This document shows positions 25,300 to 34,419 of a stretch of 64,000 nucleotides of DNA, piece by piece. This DNA comes from CAZBXD01 sp965216395 (GTDB taxonomy: Bacteria > Pseudomonadota > Alphaproteobacteria > Micavibrionales > SZUA-601): assembly GCA_965216395.1 (NCBI GenBank), contig OZ244156.1, positions 1,302,001-1,366,000 on the forward strand, given 5' to 3'. The translations under genes were made by a program, and so were the position numbers. How positions within the stretch are numbered: position 1 is the first letter of the stretch; each line of letters starts with the position of its first letter. The notes under the pieces were generated by a model that worked only from the letters and a program-made list of their open reading frames with translations, was not told the DNA's origin and searched no databases.

Positions 25300-25545
25300 C
25301 TATGCCTCCTTCTTTGAATTTTTATTAGCGGATTTTTTCTTCTTACGGGCGTAAGGCATCCAGTTTTTTAAGATAAGCTTTGCATCTGGTTCAGAAACAA
25401 GGGTCGTACCGCGTGCTTTTAAATTTCTTTTCTTTGATTTATTTTTCATCATATGGCTTGTAAAGGCGAATTTGCGCTTTAACTTACCCGTAGCTGTGCG
25501 AGAAAAACGTCTCTTCACACTACTTTTTGTTTTCAACTTGGGCAT
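25300..25545 (-). CDS. rpmI: 50S ribosomal protein L35
   Basis: 81 residues, about 15 longer than usual because of a Lys-rich tail (KKKKSANKNSKKEA). Core KTKSSVKRRFSRTATGKLKRKFAFTSHMM matches L35. AGGAGATGAA-like ribosome site before ATG 25545. First gene of rpmI-rplT. Confidence 0.95.
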   Translation of the reverse strand: MPKLKTKSSVKRRFSRTATGKLKRKFAFTSHMMKNKSKKRNLKARGTTLVSEPDAKLILKNWMPYARKKKKSANKNSKKEA

Positions 25546-25733
25546 TTCATCTCCTATCCATTGAAGGTTACATATATGATCAAGGCATGCCCGGATTTAT
25601 AAAAGAATCCCTGCCCGATCACGTCGCGTTTCGCGTTTATACTCAGATTCATCTCATAATGCAACTAAAAAATACTGCGTTATCCATTATTTTACGACTT
25701 AAAACCTTTGTAAATCCTCAGATGGTCACCGGT

Positions 25734-26165
25734 CTACTCCCATGGGAAGTTAAGCCATATATCCTGCTCTATATCTCGAGAACTAAAATCTGCATGAGCC
25801 TTACCCGCTGGTTTTGCATAGACAACCGCTAATTTCGCTTTGGGGTAATAGCGTTTGATCAGCTCAGCCGTTTGGCCCGTATCAACCAAATCATCAATAA
25901 AAACCCAGCCGGCGCCGTCATGAATTTTTTCAACAGAGTTCAACATTTCTGCTGTGGTTATGGTTTGTCCCTCGTAAGATGTCACCGCGACAGTTTTCAC
26001 ATTACGAATATTTATAGCATTAGCAATGATCGCTGTGGCGACTAAACCACCACGCGCAATACCAACAACCCCTTCCCATGGGCCATGGTCTTGCAATATT
26101 TGCGCAAGTTTCTTGGCATCTTTTTCAAAAAGATCCCATGTTATATTCTTTTTATCAGCCGTCAC
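25734..26165 (-). CDS. gpt: Xanthine/guanine phosphoribosyltransferase
   Basis: 143 residues, slightly short for Gpt (about 150). Substrate loop VVGIARGGLVATAIIA, PRPP loop VFIDDLVDTGQTAELI, and C-terminal AKPAGKAHADFSSRDIEQDIWLNFPWE, which matches the E. coli enzyme that converts xanthine and guanine to nucleotides. GTG start at 26165 with GAAGGG upstream. It follows polA by 31 bp on the same strand. This is a housekeeping salvage enzyme, unlike the PRTase-like gene in the island. Confidence 0.92.
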   Translation of the reverse strand: MTADKKNITWDLFEKDAKKLAQILQDHGPWEGVVGIARGGLVATAIIANAINIRNVKTVAVTSYEGQTITTAEMLNSVEKIHDGAGWVFIDDLVDTGQTAELIKRYYPKAKLAVVYAKPAGKAHADFSSRDIEQDIWLNFPWE

Positions 26166-26196
26166 GCTTTACACCCTTCATTTTTGTGATCATCGT

Positions 26197-29037
26197 TTAA
26201 TGTGCTTGATCCCAGTTATCACCAACACCCGCATCAGCAATAAGAGGAACACCTAATTCAATCACGGATTCCATTTCATGTTTGACGAGATCAATCGTGG
26301 CATCAACATCTTTTCCTAACACTTCAAAAATCAATTCATCATGAATTTGCAATAAAAGTGTTGCATCTAAATCCATTTTTGCGAGCGCTTTATCAACATT
26401 AATCATCGCTCGTTTCATAATATCCGCTGCTGTTCCCTGAATCGGCGCGTTAATAGCTTGACGTTCAGCAAATGCACGGCGTGAATAATGACTGGAAGAA
26501 ATATCAGGTACCCAACATTTGCGACCATAAAGCGTTTCGACATAGCCGTTTTCTTTAGCAAATTTTTTAGTATTCTCCATAAATTCTTCTAATTCAGGAA
26601 AACGCGCCATATAACGTTTGATATAGTCACTGGCCACATGATTTTCAACACCCAGTTGTCGTGCCAGACCATAGCCAGAAATGCCGTATATGATGCCAAA
26701 ATTAATCGCTTTCGCGGCACGACGACGCTCAGAATTCATCTCATCTAGAGGAATACCAAAAACTTCGGAAGCGGTTAAACTATGAATATCAATCCCATCA
26801 CGAAACGCTTGTTTCAGACGTTCAATATTGGCCATTTCAGCAACAAGGCGTAATTCAACTTGTGAATAATCAATACAAACCATTTTATAACCCGATCGGG
26901 CCACAAAAGCTTGGCGAATCTTTCGCCCTTCTTCCGTACGTATTGGAATATTTTGTAAATTGGGATCTGAAGACGATAAACGGCCCGTACTGGTTGCGGT
27001 GAGACCAAACGACGTATGAACCCGCCCCGTTTTTGGATCAATCTGAGTTTGTAGCGCATCCGTGTAGGTACTTTTTAATTTTGCTAATTGCCGCCAATGA
27101 AGAATATCATCAATAATGTCGTGACCTTTGGCTGAAAGCTCTTCTAATGTTTTAGCATCTGTGGACCACGCCCCTGTTTTGGTTTTTTTACCCCCGGGCA
27201 AACCTAAATTATCAAACAGAACCTCACCCATTTGTTTGGGACTGGCCAAATTAAACTCTTGTCCTGCTTGATCAAAAACTTTCTGCTGATAGATATCTAA
27301 TTGCTTCGTAAAATCAGCACTCATTTCCTTCAAAATTAATGGATCAACCTTAATGCCTGCCGTTTCCATTCGAGCAATAATCGAGACTAAAGGCCGATCA
27401 AGACGTTCATAAACAGACACCATTTTTTCCTCGATCAGGCGTTGTTTTAAAACACTGTGTAATCGAAATGTTATTTCTGCATCTTCTGCGGCATAGTCAC
27501 ACACTTGATCTGGTGTTAGTTGATCTAATGTTTTTTGATTTTTACCCGAACCCACCAAATCTTTATACTTAATTGTGTCATGATCAAAATAGGCCTTGGC
27601 CATAGCATCCATACCGTGGCTCGTTTTTGCACCATCAACCGCATAAGAAAGCAGCATCGTATCATCAATTGGATATAGATGAATATTATGCTGCATAAGA
27701 ACTTGCATATCATATTTAATATTTTGGCCGATTTTTAAGATAGCCGCATCTTCTAATATCGGCTTAAGCGCTTGGCAAACTTGCTGCGTTGATAATTGTT
27801 TTATTTGTGGCTGACCATCAGCAGCAGCATCGAAATCAAATCCACCATTCTGCACACTTTCATGGTTAAGCGGAATGTAACATCCACTCCCTTGACCTAT
27901 TGACAGACTGATCCCCACTAATTTTGCCGTAACGGGACTTAAACTATTCGTTTCCGTATCAATCGCTACAACCCCGATTTCTTTAATCGCAGTCATCCAA
28001 TTGTTTAAGTCATCCATATTGGTAATAAGTTGGTACGCAGATTTGTTCTCACCCCTATTATTTTTCTGATCATTGTTGTTTTGTATTACATTGGGAACCG
28101 TCGTCATGGAGGCATAGTTTGATTGACCACCTCCAAATTTTTTCCCTACGCGATTGGTTAAGGTTCGAAATCCTTGGTTCTTCAAAAATTCGATCAGTCG
28201 ATCATGATGATATTCCAACGCATTCAGCTCGATAAGCGGAACAGGTAAAGGCGCATCATCAGCCAAAGCAACCAGTTTTTTAGAAATACGCGCCTGTTCA
28301 GAAAATTCGATTAAATTTTCACGGCGTTTATTCTGCTTAATTTCATGGGCACGCTCTAACAATGTTTCCAAATCACCATATTCATTGATCAAAAGCGCCG
28401 CCGTTTTAACACCGATACCTGGCACACCAGGCACATTATCGGTACTATCCCCGGCCAAAGATTGAACATCGACAACTTTATCAGGGGTGACCCCAAATTT
28501 TTTCGCAACCTGTTCTAAACCAATATCGACAAATTTTATAGGATCAAACATAGCAACACCCGGACGGATCAACTGCATTAAATCTTTATCCGAAGAAACA
28601 ATTTTAACAGGAATATTTTGTTCTTGGGCCACACGCGCATAAGACGCGATAAGGTCATCGGCTTCATATCCTTCTAATTCAATCGCTTGAATGCCAAACG
28701 CCCTAGTGGCCTGTGTAATAAGTGGGAATTGCGGAATTAGATCTTCAGGCGTTTCCCCGCGATTGGCTTTATATTCTGGATAAATCTCATTGCGAAAATT
28801 TGTGCGCGCTGCGTCAAATATAACGGTGATATAATCATCCCTTGCTTCATCTAAGAGACGAATCAACATGTTGCAAAAACCCATCACCGCACCAACGGGG
28901 ACACCTTCGGGACTTTTTAAGGGAGGCAAAGCGTGAAAAGCACGAAAGATAAAACCAGATCCATCCACTAAATATAGATTCTTTTTCTGGTTTTCTTTTG
29001 ATAACGTTTCTTTTACTGGTTCGACTGAATTTGACAT
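26197..29037 (-). CDS. polA: DNA polymerase I
   Basis: 946 residues. 5-prime-3-prime exonuclease domain (about 20-310: LYLVDGSGFIFRAFHALPPL, QSLAGDSTDNVPGVPGIG), 3-prime-5-prime exonuclease domain with intact DxE motif VVAIDTETNSLSP (near 362), and polymerase domain with motif A DYSQVELRLVA, motif B RRAAKAINFGIIYGISGYG and motif C LLLQIHDELIFEV. All three activities should therefore be present. Function: gap filling and repair, Okazaki maturation. An N-terminal polar tail of 20 residues precedes the nuclease domain. Confidence 0.98.
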   Translation of the reverse strand: MSNSVEPVKETLSKENQKKNLYLVDGSGFIFRAFHALPPLKSPEGVPVGAVMGFCNMLIRLLDEARDDYITVIFDAARTNFRNEIYPEYKANRGETPEDLIPQFPLITQATRAFGIQAIELEGYEADDLIASYARVAQEQNIPVKIVSSDKDLMQLIRPGVAMFDPIKFVDIGLEQVAKKFGVTPDKVVDVQSLAGDSTDNVPGVPGIGVKTAALLINEYGDLETLLERAHEIKQNKRRENLIEFSEQARISKKLVALADDAPLPVPLIELNALEYHHDRLIEFLKNQGFRTLTNRVGKKFGGGQSNYASMTTVPNVIQNNNDQKNNRGENKSAYQLITNMDDLNNWMTAIKEIGVVAIDTETNSLSPVTAKLVGISLSIGQGSGCYIPLNHESVQNGGFDFDAAADGQPQIKQLSTQQVCQALKPILEDAAILKIGQNIKYDMQVLMQHNIHLYPIDDTMLLSYAVDGAKTSHGMDAMAKAYFDHDTIKYKDLVGSGKNQKTLDQLTPDQVCDYAAEDAEITFRLHSVLKQRLIEEKMVSVYERLDRPLVSIIARMETAGIKVDPLILKEMSADFTKQLDIYQQKVFDQAGQEFNLASPKQMGEVLFDNLGLPGGKKTKTGAWSTDAKTLEELSAKGHDIIDDILHWRQLAKLKSTYTDALQTQIDPKTGRVHTSFGLTATSTGRLSSSDPNLQNIPIRTEEGRKIRQAFVARSGYKMVCIDYSQVELRLVAEMANIERLKQAFRDGIDIHSLTASEVFGIPLDEMNSERRRAAKAINFGIIYGISGYGLARQLGVENHVASDYIKRYMARFPELEEFMENTKKFAKENGYVETLYGRKCWVPDISSSHYSRRAFAERQAINAPIQGTAADIMKRAMINVDKALAKMDLDATLLLQIHDELIFEVLGKDVDATIDLVKHEMESVIELGVPLIADAGVGDNWDQAH

Positions 29038-29096
29038 AGGTTTAACATGACCGATGATCTCAAAAATGTCGAGAGGGTTTTTTAGATTAAATAAGC

Positions 29097-30128
29097 CTAA
29101 GAGATGTTCAGCGGAGTCATTAATTCTTGGTGTGCTAATTCGGCCAAACCCACGGCAATATCACTGCGAATAAATTCGGCACGATTTTTTAAACCACCAG
29201 AACGGCTTGGAAACTTTTCATTAAATATTTCAATTTTTACAGCCAAACCACATAATACCGCGCCTAAATTCGTATGACTGGCCATCAAATTCCTTTTCAG
29301 CAACTGATATGTTTGGGCATCCACTTTTTCCCAAAATTCATTAAATGATGTTCTAAAGAAACTAAGACGTTTTTGAATTGAACTAATAATAACACGCAGA
29401 TTGCGTTCCGTTTGTTTGCATAAATTCATCACATCTTTATCTTGACGCAGTTGACTATTTGTTGAAATTTCATTCATCCACATAATCATGTCTTTTACAT
29501 CAGGAACCAACTGCTTTAAATTATTCTCAAAATAAGCAATAGACAGATACATATCACCGCAATCTTCGATAAATTTTGGTAATTCATCAATATCTATATT
29601 CATATCTTGTGACATGGATTTCATATTTTGCAAAGCATGTCTTCTTTTTTCAACCGACATATTATTCAAAGAGTTTGTCGAATTATCTTCTGTGAATTTT
29701 TCACCATATAATTTCTTTAATAGCGGACTGGTAAATTCTTGCATTGCATCCGCCAGTTCTAAAAGCTTTTCATCGGAAAGAGAGAGCGCTTCGGCAGAAT
29801 TGACATCTACCCCTAAATTTCTTAAATGAATACGTAGCGAATACACGTCAAAACTGCGCAGAGTTGAAAGCTTATTTAAAACCGCCCGATCTGCAGCCAA
29901 TTCATTTTTATAAGAGGGAAAAACTTCGTTTAAATCATTAAGCGACACTTGGCCACTGCCGGTATCTTTATCACGAAATATCTCTAAAACCGATTCAAGG
30001 CGCGCATTTTTAATCATAACACCGTTCAATAAACCGGGCGTTTTAAGTGGCATCGTCGCAAGCGGCAAGACATGGAGCGAATCTCGATCCACATTTTCAA
30101 TAATTTTATCACTGTTATTTTTAGTCAT
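29097..30128 (-). CDS. Hypothetical protein, mostly helical
   Basis: 343 residues, no signal peptide and no transmembrane segment. Long amphipathic helical sections (for example RRHALQNMKSMSQDMNIDIDELPKFIEDCGDMY and NLCKQTERNLRVIISSIQKRLSFF). The end SGGLKNRAEFIRSDIAVGLAELAHQEL looks conserved. The segment FRDKDTGSGQVSLNDLNEVFPS resembles one EF-hand-like loop (DKDTGSGQVSLND), so calcium binding is conceivable but unproven. 59 bp upstream of polA on the same strand. I do not recognise the family. Confidence 0.7.
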   Translation of the reverse strand: MTKNNSDKIIENVDRDSLHVLPLATMPLKTPGLLNGVMIKNARLESVLEIFRDKDTGSGQVSLNDLNEVFPSYKNELAADRAVLNKLSTLRSFDVYSLRIHLRNLGVDVNSAEALSLSDEKLLELADAMQEFTSPLLKKLYGEKFTEDNSTNSLNNMSVEKRRHALQNMKSMSQDMNIDIDELPKFIEDCGDMYLSIAYFENNLKQLVPDVKDMIMWMNEISTNSQLRQDKDVMNLCKQTERNLRVIISSIQKRLSFFRTSFNEFWEKVDAQTYQLLKRNLMASHTNLGAVLCGLAVKIEIFNEKFPSRSGGLKNRAEFIRSDIAVGLAELAHQELMTPLNIS

Positions 30129-30227
30129 AAACCGCCCCCAATTATGTGCCCCTCACTTTAATTTTCCCTATTATACGCTATATTTCGTAAATATAAAGCA
30201 AAATAAGCATTAGAAGAAAGTTTAATA

Positions 30228-30416
30228 TTATCTTTCTTTTTTAAGACGTTTAACAAATCTTTTATTACAATACGGGCATTCCACCTGTAATGTTTTTTTA
30301 TCGATGGTTAAATAAACACGCGGATGACCCAATGCCCCGATTCCGCCGTCACAAAATGTTCGGTCTTCTTTAATATATGCGGTTTCGGGCACGGATAATT
30401 TATGTATCTTAGTCAT
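30228..30416 (-). CDS. zf-CHCC zinc-finger domain protein
   Basis: 62 residues with the conserved pattern FCDGGxGxLGHPRVYLTI and VECPYCNKRF, as in the zf-CHCC family that includes the C-terminal part of mitochondrial NDUFS6. Cys, His, Cys, Cys should bind one zinc. A TATAAT lies 8-9 bases upstream of ATG 30416 on this strand, so the message may be leaderless; an in-frame ATG at 30434 would lie upstream of that -10. Small soluble alphaproteobacterial protein, possibly linked to complex I. Confidence 0.85.
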   Translation of the reverse strand: MTKIHKLSVPETAYIKEDRTFCDGGIGALGHPRVYLTIDKKTLQVECPYCNKRFVKRLKKER

Positions 30417-30510
30417 AGCAAAATTATAATGCATGAATTAAGTTAGTAAAAGCTGAAAATCTTGACCGCGTCCTCAAATTACCGTAAACAACATAATATT
30501 ATTTTTTTAA

Positions 30511-30587
<77 letters not shown>

Positions 30588-30661
30588 TTTTTCTAAAAAG
30601 CCATTGACATAAATAAAAATATTATTAATATAATTTTATGTATATATAAAAAGGTAATCCT

Positions 30662-31174
30662 ATGCAGTTAAAATTCTATAAAGTCTATGACGATAAAGGC
30701 GCGATTATGCTGCAAACATCCTATGCGATTACGAAAGCTGTTCAAGAGTCAACATCAGGCTTTAAGGCACAAAAAAAACTTGCCTGTGACCTAGATAAAT
30801 TACAAAAAAAACATGGCGGTATCAAAACATTAAGCCTTTTCAAAATAAAGGAAAATAAGCTTATGTTAACAATATTTAATAATTATAGTTATGGCCTATT
30901 TAGTGAAAATGGCGATCTCGTCACAGAGCTGACAAAAGATGTTAATCAACTTACAAAAAATAAAGATAAATACGAGGAATATTTTAATTATCGATTAGAA
31001 GATAATTCACCAAAATTCTATGAAAAACCTACAAAACCTGGTATTGGAATTTCAGGCATCTTATTGGGACAAGAAAAAATGATGAAAATGGTTGATAATA
31101 TGTCGGAGTATTTTGATAAGCGGAATGTAGAGATGAGACAAAGACCAAAAATACTTTTTGTGGCTATCAAATAA
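30662..31174 (+). CDS. Hypothetical protein
   Basis: 170 residues, Lys-rich, soluble. AAAAGG lies 7 bases upstream of ATG. Starts MQLKFYKVYDDKGAIML; the C-terminal third contains a Met-rich helix (GQEKMMKMVDNMSEYF). No domain recognised. Free-standing gene between tRNA-Arg and a TPR gene. Confidence 0.6.
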   Translation: MQLKFYKVYDDKGAIMLQTSYAITKAVQESTSGFKAQKKLACDLDKLQKKHGGIKTLSLFKIKENKLMLTIFNNYSYGLFSENGDLVTELTKDVNQLTKNKDKYEEYFNYRLEDNSPKFYEKPTKPGIGISGILLGQEKMMKMVDNMSEYFDKRNVEMRQRPKILFVAIK

Positions 31175-31324
31175 TTGCGATCAAACGGCACTATCTTATA
31201 GAAATGTATTTTAGTAAATTAATAGCGTCAAGCTGATCCGGCAGGATAGATCCATGCAATAAAAAATATAGTTGCAAAGCATGGTTTACGTGCTTATCTT
31301 TAGATAAAACTAAAAAGAGAAAAA

Positions 31325-31789
31325 ATGCGCTATTTAATATATATATTAGGTATTGTTTTGTTAGCGACCCTACCTGTTCATGCCGAAACCAACACGATCA
31401 CCATGCCAAAAACGGGCTGGCCCAGTGATTATGAGCTTATCCGAGCGGAAGAGCTTTTTGCGCAAGGACGTTTAGAGGATTCATTAGATGTTTTAGAGGA
31501 AGTTTTGGAACGAAATATTGAATCCATCAATGCGCATGCTCTAAGTGGTTATATTCATTTTAAATTGAATAACATGGAGCGTGCCGAAAAACATCTTTTT
31601 TCCGTCATTGATCTTGATCCACGCCATATGGGCGCCCATCTGTATTTAGCAGAAATGGATCTTAGAAATAATAAATTACGCAAAGTTGATGAGCGTTTAC
31701 AGCTCCTCAAAATGATTTGTAAAGGAACGGATTGCGCTGAGTATCAATACTTAAAACGTCAGCTATTGACCGCCAATAAAGATAAATAA
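31325..31789 (+). CDS. Exported TPR protein
   Basis: 154 residues. Signal peptide about 1-20 (MRYLIYILGIVLLATLPVHA, AxA-like site VHA), then about three TPR units: ELIRAEELFAQGRLEDSLDVLEE, NAHALSGYIHFKLNNMERAEKHLF, and GAHLYLAEMDLRNNKLRKVDERL. Two Cys close together near the end (CKGTDC) may form a disulfide. Likely periplasmic scaffold. Convergent with the CobT-like gene, 2 bases apart. Confidence 0.8.
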   Translation: MRYLIYILGIVLLATLPVHAETNTITMPKTGWPSDYELIRAEELFAQGRLEDSLDVLEEVLERNIESINAHALSGYIHFKLNNMERAEKHLFSVIDLDPRHMGAHLYLAEMDLRNNKLRKVDERLQLLKMICKGTDCAEYQYLKRQLLTANKDK

Positions 31790-31791
31790 TT

Positions 31792-32610
31792 TTAAGCTAT
31801 TGCTGATTGACAATTTTGCTGTACGTGACACGTTTCTTTATTATGCATCATAAGATAGGCTTTCAAATTAGGGATTAATGTTAAAGACTGATACTGATGA
31901 AATCCCATCTCTTTTTGCGGTTCAACAACATAAAGATGGTCGCCCGCCCCGGTTTGCATTTGATCCAAAATATCTTTGATAATTTGTCCTTCTAAACGAT
32001 CAATAAAAATCGGTATACCCGCCATACGACAAGCAATGGCTGTACCCAGCATTGCACAAAAATCATAACCACCATATTGTTTCAAAACCTCCAATGCCGA
32101 AAGTTTACCATGTAAACCTTTATGCACAATTTGTGCTGAATTCTCTGCACCAGCAGAAACACTCTGCATAACGATTAAATCAATCCCCGGCTCAACCGCC
32201 ATCATTCCATAGGTGATCGCCCGCGCCGCATCTTCTTCATTCATGGCTGACTTTACACGCCCATCATGGGTCGGATTTTCAACATCCAATTCATAAACAC
32301 GCAATTCTGAATCAATTAATGAACATAATTGATTGAAGATCGTTTTTCCCGACGCAATCAAACTCAATTCTTGTTGTGTTTCCAAAACAGAATTTTCGTA
32401 AATGCCATGTGAAGAGGCATAAAGACATAAACGCACGCGTGATAATTTCACCTTATCTTTGTCATTAACTTGCCATGCCTTCACGTGATCCGCCATATGT
32501 TTAAGAAATGACTTTTCTTGTGGACATTCCAGACATGGATGAGTCTTCTGTTGTGGAAAATGTTGCAACATCTCTGCAATTTCTGTCAATGTCACGGTTT
32601 GTTTTGTCAT
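31792..32610 (-). CDS. Divergent CobT-like protein (nicotinate-nucleotide-dimethylbenzimidazole phosphoribosyltransferase family)
   Basis: 272 residues against about 350 for CobT. The recognisable part is EVLKQYGGYDFCAMLGTAIACRMAGIPIFIDRLEG, which aligns with the CobT core (LxxxGGxExAAMxGAxLAAxxxxIPVxLDG), preceded by EEDAARAITYGMMAV. The N-terminal part is short with CLECPQE (a CxxC). The C-terminal motif LxEGxGA, which carries the catalytic Glu of CobT, is not seen. So it may be inactive, or have a different job. It starts 3 bases after the CobD-like gene, suggesting a shared role in corrinoid metabolism. Confidence 0.65.
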   Translation of the reverse strand: MTKQTVTLTEIAEMLQHFPQQKTHPCLECPQEKSFLKHMADHVKAWQVNDKDKVKLSRVRLCLYASSHGIYENSVLETQQELSLIASGKTIFNQLCSLIDSELRVYELDVENPTHDGRVKSAMNEEDAARAITYGMMAVEPGIDLIVMQSVSAGAENSAQIVHKGLHGKLSALEVLKQYGGYDFCAMLGTAIACRMAGIPIFIDRLEGQIIKDILDQMQTGAGDHLYVVEPQKEMGFHQYQSLTLIPNLKAYLMMHNKETCHVQQNCQSAIA

Positions 32611-32613
32611 GTT

Positions 32614-33633
32614 CTAAAATCCTATTGATAAAAACAAAGCCATAGAGAAAAACAGAATCATCATAAAACAACAAAGATAATGAATAACCATAGCTTGACG
32701 TAAATGAGCCTTATTTAATTTTGCAGAAGCGCCGGCGTTTTCAATCCAAATTTTATTTTCACAAGGTAGGGCGATGTGAAGCCCACCTGCCAAACTAGCA
32801 ACAGCCCACGCATTATTAAAATCATGATATTTATAAGATTGCTTGATGACAGATTTTATCGCAGAGAGTGGCTTTAACTTTGGCACAAAAAACATCACAA
32901 TCCATAACAATACACCGGATAAACGTCCTGGAATATAGCCAACAAGATGCTCTATTTTTTTGAATGGATATTGAAAAGCAGTTTTGGCGTTATCTTCTAG
33001 AATGATGACGCGGTAAATTTCATTAATTGACACCGCTATAATAACAAAATCGATTCCTGAAAAGCCAAATAATACTGGGATACAAAACCAAAATATAGGC
33101 GTCAAAAAACCGCGATTTATTGATGAAGCAACGATAAGAACACATATCCGAATAACGGCATGGCGATCTGAGATATTTGTCAAAAAGTTTTTAGAAATAT
33201 TGAATTTTTTGAATATCTCTTGAATGGTTTTTTGATCATATTTTGTTTTTTCTAGTTCTTTGGAAATTTGTGCCACCAAGGACCAAACCTTAGTATAACC
33301 TATACAAGAAAACAGTATCAAAAATGTAATCAGCTGATCATACTGGGTTTGTTTCATTGCGTAATGAATAAGAAGCACTAAAGAAAAAACGAGCATTAAT
33401 AAAAAACATATTGCCAAAATACCACGAAACAAGAGGTCATTTTTGGTTCGATGTGTTCGATTCATTTTTCTTTTTACAACACCAGCGATATAAGAAACAA
33501 TCCCTCCCAATGATGGAATACAATCACGAAAGCTGGGCAGCAAAAGACGCGTTGCTACGTCAAAAAGAATAACCGTCATTAATACGGTTAATTCAAATTC
33601 AATGGGCTGTAAAAGATTCAAAAAATCAAACAT
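32614..33633 (-). CDS. CobD/CbiB-like membrane protein
   Basis: 339 residues with about six to eight hydrophobic segments. Features of CobD/CbiB: early LPSFRDCIPSLGGIVSYI (cf. DPxxWPHPVxxxGxxI), the mid-region KIEHLVGYIPGRLSGVLLWI (cf. FIPARLTA), and NNAWAVASLAGGLHIALPCENKIW (cf. NAGWPEAAMAGALGVxLGGP). CobD makes adenosylcobinamide from adenosylcobyric acid and aminopropanol. Divergent from canonical members, so the assignment is moderate. Upstream partner of the CobT-like gene in a two-gene operon; no other cobalamin genes are in the window. Confidence 0.65.
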   Translation of the reverse strand: MFDFLNLLQPIEFELTVLMTVILFDVATRLLLPSFRDCIPSLGGIVSYIAGVVKRKMNRTHRTKNDLLFRGILAICFLLMLVFSLVLLIHYAMKQTQYDQLITFLILFSCIGYTKVWSLVAQISKELEKTKYDQKTIQEIFKKFNISKNFLTNISDRHAVIRICVLIVASSINRGFLTPIFWFCIPVLFGFSGIDFVIIAVSINEIYRVIILEDNAKTAFQYPFKKIEHLVGYIPGRLSGVLLWIVMFFVPKLKPLSAIKSVIKQSYKYHDFNNAWAVASLAGGLHIALPCENKIWIENAGASAKLNKAHLRQAMVIHYLCCFMMILFFSMALFLSIGF

Positions 33634-33720
33634 TATACCAACAGCATAAACCGATTTAATATTTTTGTCATCAGTGCTTTTTAATAGTCAACTGTCGTAA
33701 AAAGACGTAAACTATGCCTT

Positions 33721-34419
33721 ATGAGAAAAACTATTTCACCCATAGAAATATCGGGTATCGATTATCCGATTTCAATCAAAAAAAATGCACGCTCAAAACG
33801 TTTAACAATGCGTGTGGATCCGTATAAGGGCATTATCAATGTAACAACACCCAAACGCGTTTCCAAACGCAAAGTGATTTCTTTTATTCTGGAACATCAA
33901 GAATGGCTTGCAAAACAACATCAAAGCTTAAAAGGTCCCATTTCATTTGACGAAGGCGCCATCATCCCCATAAAAGGCAAAGCATTTACTATTCAACATA
34001 TTGAAAAACGGGGTATTTATATTGAAAAACAAAGAACATATCTGATTGTTTCATGTCCCAAACTCCGTCTTAAAAGCGCCATTAAACGTTATCTTAAAGA
34101 ACAAGCACGTAAAACGCTGACAAAGCTTGCACAGGAAAAAGCAACACAAATTGATAAATCAATCGCTAATATCAGTATAAAAGATACCAAGACACGATGG
34201 GGGAGTTGTTCTAGTAAAAATAATCTCAATTTTTCATGGCGTATTATCATGGCGCCTGACTATGTGATTGATTATTTAGTCGCGCATGAAGTGGCACATT
34301 TACAACATATGAACCATTCAAAAGCATTTTGGGATTTATGCTTTACTTTGTCAAAAGATGGAAGCCAGGGCAAAAAATGGCTGCGCACCCATGGATCAGA
34401 ATTACAGCGTTATGGCTGA
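33721..34419 (+). CDS. YgjP/UTP pyrophosphatase-type M48-like metalloprotein
   Basis: 232 residues of the DUF45/YgjP family. N-terminal IKKNARSKRLTMRVDPYKG and then the hallmark TRWGSCSSKNNLNFSWRIIMAPDYVIDYLVAHEVAHLQHMNHSKAFW with zinc motif HEVAH and a further His six residues on. E. coli YgjP has been described as a UTP pyrophosphatase, while most relatives are annotated as metallopeptidases. No signal peptide. Its 3-prime end overlaps the convergent acidic gene by 10 bases. Confidence 0.88.
   Translation: MRKTISPIEISGIDYPISIKKNARSKRLTMRVDPYKGIINVTTPKRVSKRKVISFILEHQEWLAKQHQSLKGPISFDEGAIIPIKGKAFTIQHIEKRGIYIEKQRTYLIVSCPKLRLKSAIKRYLKEQARKTLTKLAQEKATQIDKSIANISIKDTKTRWGSCSSKNNLNFSWRIIMAPDYVIDYLVAHEVAHLQHMNHSKAFWDLCFTLSKDGSQGKKWLRTHGSELQRYG

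Noticed and set aside
25546..25733. Ribosomal leader or riboswitch upstream of rpmI
   Set aside because: An L20-type leader is possible here, but I could not see a convincing paired structure.
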